DNA of 64,000 nucleotides from Chromohalobacter canadensis (lineage in GTDB: Bacteria; Pseudomonadota; Gammaproteobacteria; Pseudomonadales; Halomonadaceae), in the NCBI RefSeq assembly GCF_029544075.1, contig NZ_JAJQJH010000006.1, forward strand, positions 1 to 64,000, written 5' to 3'. How positions within the stretch are numbered: the first letter of the stretch is position 1; each line of letters starts with the position of its first letter. Positions 16,859 to 24,165 of this stretch are shown one piece after another. The notes below the pieces were generated by a model. The model worked only from the letters and a program-made list of their open reading frames with translations. It was not told where the DNA came from and did no database searches. The position numbers were made by a program, and so were the translations under genes.

Positions 16859-17305
16859 ATGGACGTCATTCTGCTCGATAAGATTGGCAAGCTGGGTAAC
16901 TTGGGTGACCAAGTCGCTGTCAAGGCCGGTTACGGTCGCAACTACTTGGTGCCTTACGGTTTGGCCGTGCCGGCTACCAAGGAAAACGTTGCCGCTTTTG
17001 AGGCGCAACGTGCCGAGCTCGAAGCACAAGCCGCAGAGCGTAAGTCTGAAGCCGAAGCGCGTGCTGAACAGCTGGCTGAAATCGAGCTGTCGTTGGTCGC
17101 CAAGGCGGGTGATGAAGGCAAGCTGTTCGGCTCTATCGGCCCGCGCGATCTGGCCGATGCACTGACGCAGGCGGGGCTTGATGTAGTCAAGAGCGAAGTG
17201 CGCATGCCGGAAGGTCCGATTCGCCGGACCGGTGAGTATGACATTACGCTGCAACTGCACGCGGAAGTCGCTACCAGCGTTCGCATCGTGATCGTGGCCG
17301 AGTAA
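16859..17305 (+). CDS. rplI: 50S ribosomal protein bL9
   Basis: A 148-aa protein with the two-domain L9 architecture: an N-terminal rRNA-binding domain ([19 protein letters not shown] and the GYGRNYLVP loop), a long connecting helix rich in Ala/Glu (about residues 41-75), and a C-terminal domain. It binds at the base of the L1 stalk on 23S rRNA. Last gene of the operon, followed by a strong terminator. Confidence 0.97.
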   Translation: MDVILLDKIGKLGNLGDQVAVKAGYGRNYLVPYGLAVPATKENVAAFEAQRAELEAQAAERKSEAEARAEQLAEIELSLVAKAGDEGKLFGSIGPRDLADALTQAGLDVVKSEVRMPEGPIRRTGEYDITLQLHAEVATSVRIVIVAE

Positions 17306-17336
17306 GCGATTACCGCCAGGTGACATGCCGGCATGG

Positions 17337-17367
17337 GGCGCGAAGGGTAACCTTCGCGCCCTTTTTG
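17337..17367 (+). terminator. intrinsic terminator of the rpsF-rplI operon
   Basis: GGGCGCGAAGG and CCTTCGCGCCC form a perfect 11-bp stem with a GTAA loop, immediately followed by TTTTT. Confidence 0.95.
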
Positions 17368-17509
17368 TGCCATGAGCCAAGGTGTTGGGGTACGTGAGAC
17401 AGGGGCCCTGAGGTGCAACGGTATGGCTACCACGGCATCATAGGGGTGGCCGACACGGTGAACGTGTGCACTTCGCCGACCTTCGATATCGACCGGTCAG
17501 GAAACGAGC

Positions 17510-18898
17510 ATGAGCGAATACGTCGAGCACGACCAGGAAACCGCGGCCCTCAAAGTGCCACCGCACTCGTTGGAAGCCGAGCAATCAGTGCTCGGCGGGC
17601 TGATGCTGGACAATAGCGCCTGGGATACGGTCTCGGAGCGTCTGACTGCCGACGATTTCTATCGCTACGAACATCGTCTGACCTTCAATGCGATGGCGCA
17701 GCTCGCCGAAGCAGGGCATCCGCTCGATGTGGTCACGCTGTCGGAGACGCTGGAAAACCGCGATCAGTTGGAAGGTGTGGGCGGACTGGCTTACTTGGCC
17801 GAGCTGGCGCGCAACACGCCATCGGCGAGTAACATTCGCGCTTATACCGATATCGTGCGTGAACGAGCGACCTTGCGCAAATTGATCCAGGCAGCCAATC
17901 AGATCGCCGAAGGCGCCTTCGCTCCGCAGGGGCGACCCTCCGACGAGCTGGTCAACGAGGCCGAGCGCCTGGTATTTCAGATCAGCGAGGACCGCCCCAA
18001 GACCGGTGGGGCGATCGGCATGAGCGACCTGCTCAGCAAGGCCGTCGATCGTATCGACGAGCTTTTCAACATGCAGGGTGAGATGACGGGGCTTTCCTCC
18101 GGTTTTCGAGACCTGGACGAGATGACGTCGGGGCTGCAACCGTCGGACCTGGTGATCATTGCCGGGCGTCCTTCCATGGGTAAGACGACATTCGCCATGA
18201 ATGTGGTCGAACATGCGGTCATCTCTAGCGACAAGCCGGTCGTGGTGTTTTCCATGGAGATGCCCGCCGATGCCTTGATGCTGCGCATGCTGTCCTCGTT
18301 GGGGCGTATCGACCAAACGCGCGTGCGGACCGGGCAGTTGGAAGACGAAGACTGGCCGCGCTTGACCTCGGCGGTCAATTTGCTCAAGGACAAGCAGCTC
18401 TTCATCGACGATACGGCAGGGCTTTCACCCAACGAGATGCGTTCACGTACTCGGCGTTTGGCGCGCGAGCACGGGAACATCGGCATGATCATGATCGACT
18501 ATCTGCAGCTCATGCAGATCCCTGGCTTTTCCGAGAACCGTACCGGTGAGATTTCCGAAATCTCGCGCTCGCTCAAGGCCTTGGCCAAGGAGTTCAACTG
18601 TCCGGTCGTCGCGTTGTCGCAGCTCAACCGCTCGCTCGAGCAGCGACCCAACAAGCGCCCGGTGATGTCGGATCTTCGCGAGTCGGGGGCTATCGAGCAG
18701 GATGCCGACGTCATCGCCTTTGTCTATCGCGATGAAGTCTATAATCCTGACAATCCCGACAATCATGGCTTGGCCGAATTGATCATCGGCAAGCAGCGTA
18801 ACGGGCCGATTGGGACCGTTCATATGGCCTTCATCGGCAAGTACACACGCTTTGAGGACCTCGCTCCCGACAGCTATGGTCAGCACATGGGCGAGTGA
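17510..18898 (+). CDS. dnaB: replicative DNA helicase DnaB
   Basis: A hexameric ATP-driven helicase that unwinds the replication fork and binds primase. The 462-aa protein has the N-terminal primase-interaction domain (LEAEQSVLGGLMLD) and a RecA-like C-terminal domain with Walker A GRPSMGKTT (about residue 220), Walker B MIMIDYLQLM, and the arginine-finger region near KQRNGPIG. There is no intein. It follows the rpsF-rplI operon, its usual neighbour in gammaproteobacteria, but behind a terminator, so it has its own promoter. Confidence 0.97.
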   Translation: MSEYVEHDQETAALKVPPHSLEAEQSVLGGLMLDNSAWDTVSERLTADDFYRYEHRLTFNAMAQLAEAGHPLDVVTLSETLENRDQLEGVGGLAYLAELARNTPSASNIRAYTDIVRERATLRKLIQAANQIAEGAFAPQGRPSDELVNEAERLVFQISEDRPKTGGAIGMSDLLSKAVDRIDELFNMQGEMTGLSSGFRDLDEMTSGLQPSDLVIIAGRPSMGKTTFAMNVVEHAVISSDKPVVVFSMEMPADALMLRMLSSLGRIDQTRVRTGQLEDEDWPRLTSAVNLLKDKQLFIDDTAGLSPNEMRSRTRRLAREHGNIGMIMIDYLQLMQIPGFSENRTGEISEISRSLKALAKEFNCPVVALSQLNRSLEQRPNKRPVMSDLRESGAIEQDADVIAFVYRDEVYNPDNPDNHGLAELIIGKQRNGPIGTVHMAFIGKYTRFEDLAPDSYGQHMGE

Positions 18899-18905
18899 TG
18901 ATGGC

Positions 18906-18935
18906 AAGGCAAACATGCCGGTGTTGCCTTATAAT
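18906..18935 (+). promoter_or_regulatory. hairpin after dnaB overlapping a TATAAT box
   Basis: AAGGCAAACA (18906-18915) pairs with TGTTGCCTT (18922-18930) with one bulge, 7 nt after the dnaB stop. The consensus -10 box TATAAT occupies 18930-18935. The hairpin may end dnaB transcription while the box starts the next gene. No good -35 is visible. Confidence 0.4.
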
Positions 18936-18963
18936 GCCGGCTCGCAAGTGAACAGGAGGGGAG

Positions 18964-19263
18964 ATGGCGAGCGGATTTCAACGTGGCAAGAAACGTACCC
19001 CCAAGCTCGAGGGGCGCGGCCAACTGGAAAGCGTCGAGCGTGAAGGGCCGTTCAAGGAATGGCTGGGGATGCCCGATCTCTACCGCTATTCCCTGGTCGT
19101 CGATGGTGAAACCTACAGCTATCAGACTGAGGATGCCGAACTGCCCGTTTCGGTCGGTGATCGTGTAGTGTTTCGCTACAAGGAAACCCGTGCGGGTAAC
19201 TGGGTCGACCGTAATTCGCTCGGAGTGGCGATCGATCCCTCCACGTATCAGCGCGATTCTTGA
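18964..19263 (+). CDS. small basic protein, probable beta-barrel, function unknown
   Basis: A 99-aa protein that I do not recognise. The first 30 residues are Arg/Lys-rich. Residues about 40-90 alternate hydrophobic and polar positions in short strands (YSLVVDGETYSY, PVSVGDRVVFRYKETRAGNWV), which suggests a small OB- or SH3-like barrel and hence possible nucleic-acid binding. That is inference from pattern only. Start ATG follows GGAGGGG. It lies 65 bp behind dnaB with its own candidate -10 box, and 53 bp before the EAL/GGDEF gene. Confidence 0.7.
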   Translation: MASGFQRGKKRTPKLEGRGQLESVEREGPFKEWLGMPDLYRYSLVVDGETYSYQTEDAELPVSVGDRVVFRYKETRAGNWVDRNSLGVAIDPSTYQRDS

Positions 19264-19279
19264 TGCGTTAGTCTCGGTG

Positions 19280-19314
19280 GGCCAATGTCACATGAACGTC
19301 ATGTGGCGTTGGCC
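19280..19314 (+). promoter_or_regulatory. 16-bp hairpin at the start of the EAL/GGDEF gene
   Basis: The arms at 19280-19295 and 19299-19314 pair over 16 bp (two G.U pairs) around an ACG triloop. The hairpin ends 2 nt before the first possible start codon (19317). It is followed by TAATGAGACCC, not a T run, so it is a poor intrinsic terminator. It occupies the place where a Shine-Dalgarno sequence would be. Confidence 0.65.
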
Positions 19315-19316
19315 TA

Positions 19317-21125
19317 ATGAGACCCATGACCGATACTCTTGCTCCCGTTTCCAGTGGTCAGCCGGCTGCACCGGCGCTATCCGACATTGTGCGTGAAGAA
19401 CGTATCGATGTTCATTTCCAGCCTATTGTGGCTATCCGCTCCGGGGGCGTATTCGCTTATGAAGCGCTGTCGCGCGGCCCCGGCGAAAGTATTTATGCCC
19501 ACCCTCTGACGATGTTCGAAGCGGCCAGAAAGCAATCGTTGCTAGCGCCGCTGGAAGCCGTCTGCCGACAGCGTGCCATTACCGCTTGGGCGGCGGAAGG
19601 GCTCGACGAGCTGTTGTTCATCAATGTCTCTCCCGAGGTACTGCTAGATCCCCAGCATCGCAATGGTGAAACCCTGCGTTTGCTCACACGGCTGGGTATC
19701 CCGACGCATCGCCTAGTCATAGAGCTTACTGAACAGTCGCCGGGCATCGACCCCTATCTCATGGCGGAAGCCGTACGTCACTATCAATCGATGGGATTCA
19801 CGATTGCGCTGGATGATCTGGGCGAGGGTTATGCAAGCTTGCGGCTCTGGTCACAAATTCGCCCCGACTTCGTCAAGCTTGATCGGCATTTCGTAAGTGA
19901 ACTGGATCGTGACTATGTCAAGCGGCGGTTCGTGCGGGCATTTCTGGACGTTGCTCATGGGATGGGATCACGCGTGATCGCGGAGGGCGTCGAACGTGAA
20001 GAAGAGCTCGATTACTTGCACGAGCTGGGTGTGGACTACTACCAAGGCTGGCTGTTCGCGCGGCCATCACCGACGCCGAAAGCCGAGCGTGCGGCGCTGA
20101 ACGAGCATCTTGCACACTTGGTCGTGCGCCAGAAAAGCCCCTCGCAGACATGTATGGGGCGACATATTTGCAAGGTGCTTCCTTCGCTTGCCATAACGGT
20201 AACGGTGGCCGAGGCGAGTGAGCGCTTCAGTTCCATGCCGGATGTAGGGGCGATGGCCGTGGTCGATGATCAGGCCATTCCCATTGGTGTTCTCACGCGT
20301 GAGGCAGTGATGGCGCTGGTGGGGAAACGCTTCGGCTTCGATTTGTATGGCCGAGAATCAGTGACCAAGGCGATGCATGTAGCGCCGTTGTGTGTCGAAG
20401 TCACGGAGCCGCTCGATCAAGTATCGCGCAAGGTGACGGGGCGAGGAATCGAACAACGCGACGAGCCATTCGTGGTTACCCAGCAGGGGCGCTATGTGGG
20501 CATGGGGCAGTTAGTGGCATTGCTGCAGCAAATCACTGAGCAGAGGGTGGCAATCGCAAGCCAGGCCAACCCGCTGACCCAACTGCCAGGCAATGCGCCA
20601 ATCCGGGCGGCGCTCGATGACTTCGTCGGCGAGTGCGAGCCATTTGTCGCCTGTTACTTGGACCTCGATTACTTCAAGCCATTCAATGATCGTTTCGGTT
20701 ATGTCATGGGCGACCAGGTGCTGCTGGATGTTGCCGTCACGCTGGATACCATGAAAGGTCAGCACGATTTTCTGGGACATCTGGGAGGGGACGACTTCGT
20801 ATTGCTGCTTGAGTCTCGAGAAGACTTGCATGGCTTCCTCGCGGCCTTGCAGCAAGCGTTCGTAGCGCGTTTTACGCCCCGTCTGCCTGCCGAGGTGGTC
20901 CGGGACAACGGCTTCATGGCGCAAGATCGGTTTGGGCAGGAGCGTTTTTTTGCGTTGCCACGCCTGTCGGTGGCGGCATTGTGTGTGCCCGCCGGTCAGG
21001 CTCCGCATAGCTTTGGTGATTATTGGAGCTCTCTCAAGCAAAGCGCCAAACGCGCTGTCAATGGGCGGCTTGTCGTAAGGTTCAAGGAAGAAACGTTAGC
21101 GTCGAAAAGCGGTCTAATTTTTTAG
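19317..21125 (+). CDS. cyclic-di-GMP signalling protein with EAL, CBS-pair and GGDEF domains
   Basis: A 602-aa cytoplasmic protein. The EAL phosphodiesterase domain (about 25-265) looks complete: EAL at 49-51, then NVSPE, ELTEQ, ALDDLGEGY, VKLD and AEGVE, which carry the metal and catalytic residues. A CBS pair (about 275-400) could sense adenosyl nucleotides. The C-terminal GGDEF domain has GGDDF at 490-494, a D-for-E change at the third acidic position of the signature, so cyclase activity is uncertain. The likely net role is c-di-GMP breakdown tuned by a ligand and perhaps GTP (inference). The start could be 19317 or 19326; neither has a Shine-Dalgarno sequence, and a long hairpin abuts them. 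Confidence 0.88.
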   Translation: MRPMTDTLAPVSSGQPAAPALSDIVREERIDVHFQPIVAIRSGGVFAYEALSRGPGESIYAHPLTMFEAARKQSLLAPLEAVCRQRAITAWAAEGLDELLFINVSPEVLLDPQHRNGETLRLLTRLGIPTHRLVIELTEQSPGIDPYLMAEAVRHYQSMGFTIALDDLGEGYASLRLWSQIRPDFVKLDRHFVSELDRDYVKRRFVRAFLDVAHGMGSRVIAEGVEREEELDYLHELGVDYYQGWLFARPSPTPKAERAALNEHLAHLVVRQKSPSQTCMGRHICKVLPSLAITVTVAEASERFSSMPDVGAMAVVDDQAIPIGVLTREAVMALVGKRFGFDLYGRESVTKAMHVAPLCVEVTEPLDQVSRKVTGRGIEQRDEPFVVTQQGRYVGMGQLVALLQQITEQRVAIASQANPLTQLPGNAPIRAALDDFVGECEPFVACYLDLDYFKPFNDRFGYVMGDQVLLDVAVTLDTMKGQHDFLGHLGGDDFVLLLESREDLHGFLAALQQAFVARFTPRLPAEVVRDNGFMAQDRFGQERFFALPRLSVAALCVPAGQAPHSFGDYWSSLKQSAKRAVNGRLVVRFKEETLASKSGLIF

Positions 21126-21298
21126 TTGCGCACTGGCATCAATGTTGGAGTCATTAATGCGGCGTGCAACGCGACATGCACCCCTTGCCTCTACCAGACT
21201 TATTGCAACATGCCTGTCATCTGAACAAGGCAAGCTGGGCGTACGCTGTGGTAGGTAGCGTATGTCGTGTCGAATTTTATTTTCTCAAGGAGAACGCT

Positions 21299-21601
21299 AT
21301 GGAAATCAACGAACTCAAACACTTCGTAGATGCGGAGCATAACTTCGAGATTCGCGTTATCAGCCACGCGGGCAGTCGTCTGTACCGCGTTGAGGTGGAG
21401 GACATCGAAGGTCAGCGCTACCCGCTGATGCGACGTGGCAAACCGATGCTGTTTCGTGCCCTTGACGATGTCTATGCAGAGCTCAAACGGGCAGGAATCC
21501 ATCGTGCCTATCTCGTACAGTGGGTCGCCCATGACGAGGTGATCGGCCGTGACACGCAATATCAGTCCCCGTTGACTTCGCGCATGCCGTTGGTGTTTTG
21601 A
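21299..21601 (+). CDS. DUF6482 family protein
   Basis: A 100-aa protein resembling the DUF6482 group of small proteins found in Halomonas and Pseudomonas; function unknown. It shows the pattern of that group: an N-terminal EIRVISHAGSRLYRVEVE strand pair, a middle YPLMRRGKPMLFRALDDVYAELKRAG segment, and a closing QWVAHDEVIGR. No signal peptide. Start ATG follows AAGGAGA (spacing 5). It is separated from the EAL gene by 173 bp, so it is probably transcribed on its own. Confidence 0.72.
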   Translation: MEINELKHFVDAEHNFEIRVISHAGSRLYRVEVEDIEGQRYPLMRRGKPMLFRALDDVYAELKRAGIHRAYLVQWVAHDEVIGRDTQYQSPLTSRMPLVF

Positions 21602-21669
21602 TCTCCCAAGCATGACTCACACAATGCGCGTTAAGCGCTCCATTCACCCACCGCAATGCTGAATTGATA

Positions 21670-21706
21670 GCCCGGCGAGCAGCCGGGGCCTGGGTGCGAA
21701 GGCACC
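21670..21706 (+). terminator. tandem hairpins between the DUF6482 gene and hemH
   Basis: GCCCGGC-GAGCA-GCCGGGG is followed by GGTGC-GAAG-GCACC. A competing long-range pairing of the first GCCCGG with the later CCGGGC is also possible. No T run follows. The arrangement could terminate the upstream gene or form an attenuator. The rest of the 315-bp gap holds the hemH promoter region. Confidence 0.35.
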
Positions 21707-21821
21707 GGGCATCCCTCCTTCTTCACGACGTTATCCTCTATTATTGCCGCGCGTTTGTTCAGGGCATGCCATGTAGGCAGCTCAATGCCGTGCTAAAGCT
21801 TAGACGCATCTTATGCAGGTA

Positions 21822-21848
21822 TTGTACAAATCGTCTCCATAGTATAAC
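21822..21848 (+). promoter_or_regulatory. candidate hemH promoter with TGTACA element
   Basis: TTGTAC and TATAAC are spaced by 15 bp, shorter than ideal. TTGTACAA is itself a palindrome, and 12 bp after TGTACA comes AGTATA, overlapping the -10. This resembles spaced TGTACA-type operators of MerR-family (LitR/CarH) regulators as I recall them, imperfectly. Confidence 0.35.
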
Positions 21849-21916
21849 GCGATAAGCGCAACGTGCCCGTGGCTTGTTACACTGGTTGACCACGGTCTTT
21901 TACAGGAGAGGTTTCA

Positions 21917-22903
21917 ATGGGGTCAGCTCCCTTCGGCGTCATGCTCGTCAATCTTGGCACGCCCGAGGCCCCGACGGCGTCAGCGGTGCGTCGCTATCTG
22001 GCGGAATTTCTCGGCGACCGGCGTGTGATCGACCTACCGCGCGCTAAGTGGCTGCCGATTCTGCATGGCATCATCCTGCGCATTCGGCCACCGCGTGTCG
22101 CCAAAGCCTATGCCTCCGTGTGGCGGGAGGATGGTTCGCCGCTGCTCGCCATCGGGCGCCGCCAGCAACGCGCGCTGAAGGAACGACTGGCGACGCGTAT
22201 GGACACCGAAATCCCCGTCGAGTTGGCAATGACCTATGGCAAGCCCAGTATGGAGGAAGCCGGCCTGGCGTTGCGTGACGCCGGGGCCGAACGTATCTTG
22301 GTGCTGCCCCTGTACCCGCAGTTTTCCGCCACGACGACGGGGGCGGTATTCGACCGCTTGGCGCGCGCACTGGCGCCGTGTCCGCATTTGCCGGAGTTGC
22401 GTTTCGTGCGTGACTACCATAACCATCCGGCCTATATCGGGGCGCTGGCAGAAAGCGTTCGCGAGCATTGGGCGGCGCATGGCCGGCAATCGCGATTGCT
22501 GTTTTCCTATCACGGTATCCCCAAGCGCTACGCCGATGCCGGCGATCCTTATCCACGGCATTGCGAAGAGACCAGCCGTCTGGTGGCTGAGGCGTTGGGG
22601 CTCGAGGCGAATGAATGGCGCCAGACTTACCAGTCGCGCTTTGGGCGCGAAGAATGGCTCAAGCCGTATACCGACGAGACCTTGAAGGCATGGGGCGCCG
22701 AAGGTCTCCAGGGCGTCGACGTGATCAGCCCCGCCTTTGCCGCCGATTGTCTGGAAACGCTGGAAGAGCTTGAGGTCGAGAATCGCGGCTATTTCGAGGA
22801 GGCGGGCGGCGGTGCCTACCAGTACATCCCCGCGCTCAACGATCGTCAGGATCATATCGACCTGCTGGCCTCGCTCGTCGAGCAGCACACTCAGGGTTGG
22901 TAA
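21917..22903 (+). CDS. hemH: ferrochelatase
   Basis: Inserts Fe(II) into protoporphyrin IX, the last step of haem synthesis, at the inner face of the cytoplasmic membrane. The 328-aa protein has the type I ferrochelatase landmarks: VMLVNLGTPEAP at the start, LPLYPQFSATTTGA, the metal-ligand His199 in SYHGIP, and the second ligand region PAFAADCLETLEE. No C-terminal 2Fe-2S Cys cluster is present. Ribosome binding site CAGGAGAGG. It is monocistronic, facing the mrp operon. Confidence 0.96.
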   Translation: MGSAPFGVMLVNLGTPEAPTASAVRRYLAEFLGDRRVIDLPRAKWLPILHGIILRIRPPRVAKAYASVWREDGSPLLAIGRRQQRALKERLATRMDTEIPVELAMTYGKPSMEEAGLALRDAGAERILVLPLYPQFSATTTGAVFDRLARALAPCPHLPELRFVRDYHNHPAYIGALAESVREHWAAHGRQSRLLFSYHGIPKRYADAGDPYPRHCEETSRLVAEALGLEANEWRQTYQSRFGREEWLKPYTDETLKAWGAEGLQGVDVISPAFAADCLETLEELEVENRGYFEEAGGGAYQYIPALNDRQDHIDLLASLVEQHTQGW

Positions 22904-22939
22904 CAGACCGCTCGCTTTGCTGTCTTCCTCAATACGCAA

Positions 22940-22968
22940 GACGCCGATGGCGAAAGGCCATCGGCGTC
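22940..22968. terminator. hairpin between convergent hemH and mrpG
   Basis: GACGCCGATGGC and GCCATCGGCGTC form a perfect 12-bp stem with a GAAAG loop. Neither side has a T run, so it may stop RNA decay or act weakly in both directions rather than be a classical terminator. Confidence 0.5.
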
Positions 22969-22992
22969 GCGACGTGGATTAGAAACAGGCAG

Positions 22993-23394
22993 TCAGGGCA
23001 GCTTGGAGCTCCCTTGGGGGGCTTCCTCGAGAGTCGTTTCGTCGTCATCTTCCTGAAGTTCTTCGGGATTGCCGCGCGTCCGGGGATCGCGCGGAAGCTT
23101 CTGGTGCAATGCGCTCTTGCTAAGCAGATGCGCCGAAACCGGAGCGGTGATGAACAAAAAGATGGTGATCAGCAGCTCCTGCAGGCTGGGGCCGCCGTTG
23201 AGCAAGCTGAAATAGGCAATCGAGGCTAGTAGTACACAGCCTACGCCGAGCGTAGAAATCTTCGAGGGGCCATGTAGGCGCATGTAGAAATCCTTCATGC
23301 GTGCCAGCCCCAGCGAGCCGATCAAGGCGAAGATGCTACCAGCGATCAGAAAAAAGGCGATGACGCCTTCCATCAGGGTATATAACGCGATCAT
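22993..23394 (-). CDS. mrpG: Mrp Na+/H+ antiporter subunit G
   Basis: A 133-aa MnhG/MrpG protein with three membrane segments and the conserved GLARMKDFYMRLHGPSK block after the first two helices. The C-terminal 30 residues are acidic and cytoplasmic. A small subunit required for assembly and activity of the hetero-oligomeric antiporter. Last gene of the operon, 10 bp after mrpF, followed by a hairpin. Confidence 0.93.
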   Translation of the reverse strand: MIALYTLMEGVIAFFLIAGSIFALIGSLGLARMKDFYMRLHGPSKISTLGVGCVLLASIAYFSLLNGGPSLQELLITIFLFITAPVSAHLLSKSALHQKLPRDPRTRGNPEELQEDDDETTLEEAPQGSSKLP

Positions 23395-23404
23395 GATCCC
23401 TCCG

Positions 23405-23674
23405 CTATTCGATGATATCGCCGCGCAGCAAGTACTTGCATACCGCCACGGTGCTCACGAAGCCGAGCATGGCGATGAGCAGCGCTGCCTCGAAATAGGT
23501 GCGATGTCCTAGCCAGATCCCGAACAGCACGATCAAGGCGATGGAATTCACGTACATGGTATCTAACGCCAGGATGCGATCGGGTAAGCTAGGGCCCACC
23601 GCAACCCGGTATAGGTTGAGCACGATTGCGATTGCGAAAAGCGCCACGCTGATCTTGAGGGCAAAATCTAGCAT
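23405..23674 (-). CDS. mrpF: Mrp Na+/H+ antiporter subunit F
   Basis: An 89-aa three-helix membrane protein with the MrpF signature VAVGPSLPDRILALDTM between helices 1 and 2. It overlaps the end of mrpE by 7 nt, indicating translational coupling. In Bacillus MrpF has been linked to bile-acid and Na+ efflux, but here it should act inside the complex. Confidence 0.93.
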   Translation of the reverse strand: MLDFALKISVALFAIAIVLNLYRVAVGPSLPDRILALDTMYVNSIALIVLFGIWLGHRTYFEAALLIAMLGFVSTVAVCKYLLRGDIIE

Positions 23675-24165
23675 TCGAAGATCTCCTTGAGCGGGCGCTC
23701 ATAGCGCTCATGGATATGACGTTTCATGTCGCCGATATCATCCACATCCAAGACGTGGATCAACAGGGTCGTGCCATCCATACGCAGATGCGCCGAGACC
23801 GTCCCCGGTGTCAGGGTGATGGTGCTGGCCAGCATGGTGATCGCGAAATTCTCCTGTAGCTCGAGCGGATATTCGACGAAGGCAGGACGTGCTCGCCCTA
23901 GCGGGTCGAGTATGACCTTAGAGGCTTCCAGATTGGCGACCACGATATCGAGCAGGACCCGGAAGAAATAGCGCACCATGAGCCAAGGCTTCTTGATCCG
24001 GGGCTGTGCCTCCCAGAAAGGCTTGGTGATCAACGGGATGACGATGGCTAGAAAGCCGCCGAGCAGCCAGTGCCCCAAGGCGACGCCATTCATCAACAGC
24101 AGCCACACGATCAGTAGCAAGACGGACAACAGCGGCATCGGCAGCCACTTGCGAGGACGAATCAT
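23668..24165 (-). CDS. mrpE: Mrp Na+/H+ antiporter subunit E
   Basis: A 165-aa MrpE/MnhE protein: two N-terminal membrane helices, then a cytoplasmic alpha/beta domain with SAHLRMDGTTLLIHVLDVDD near the end, and the conserved ITLTPGTVS motif. It overlaps mrpD by 4 nt and mrpF by 7 nt. Needed for assembly of the antiporter. Confidence 0.93.
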   Translation of the reverse strand: MIRPRKWLPMPLLSVLLLIVWLLLMNGVALGHWLLGGFLAIVIPLITKPFWEAQPRIKKPWLMVRYFFRVLLDIVVANLEASKVILDPLGRARPAFVEYPLELQENFAITMLASTITLTPGTVSAHLRMDGTTLLIHVLDVDDIGDMKRHIHERYERPLKEIFEC

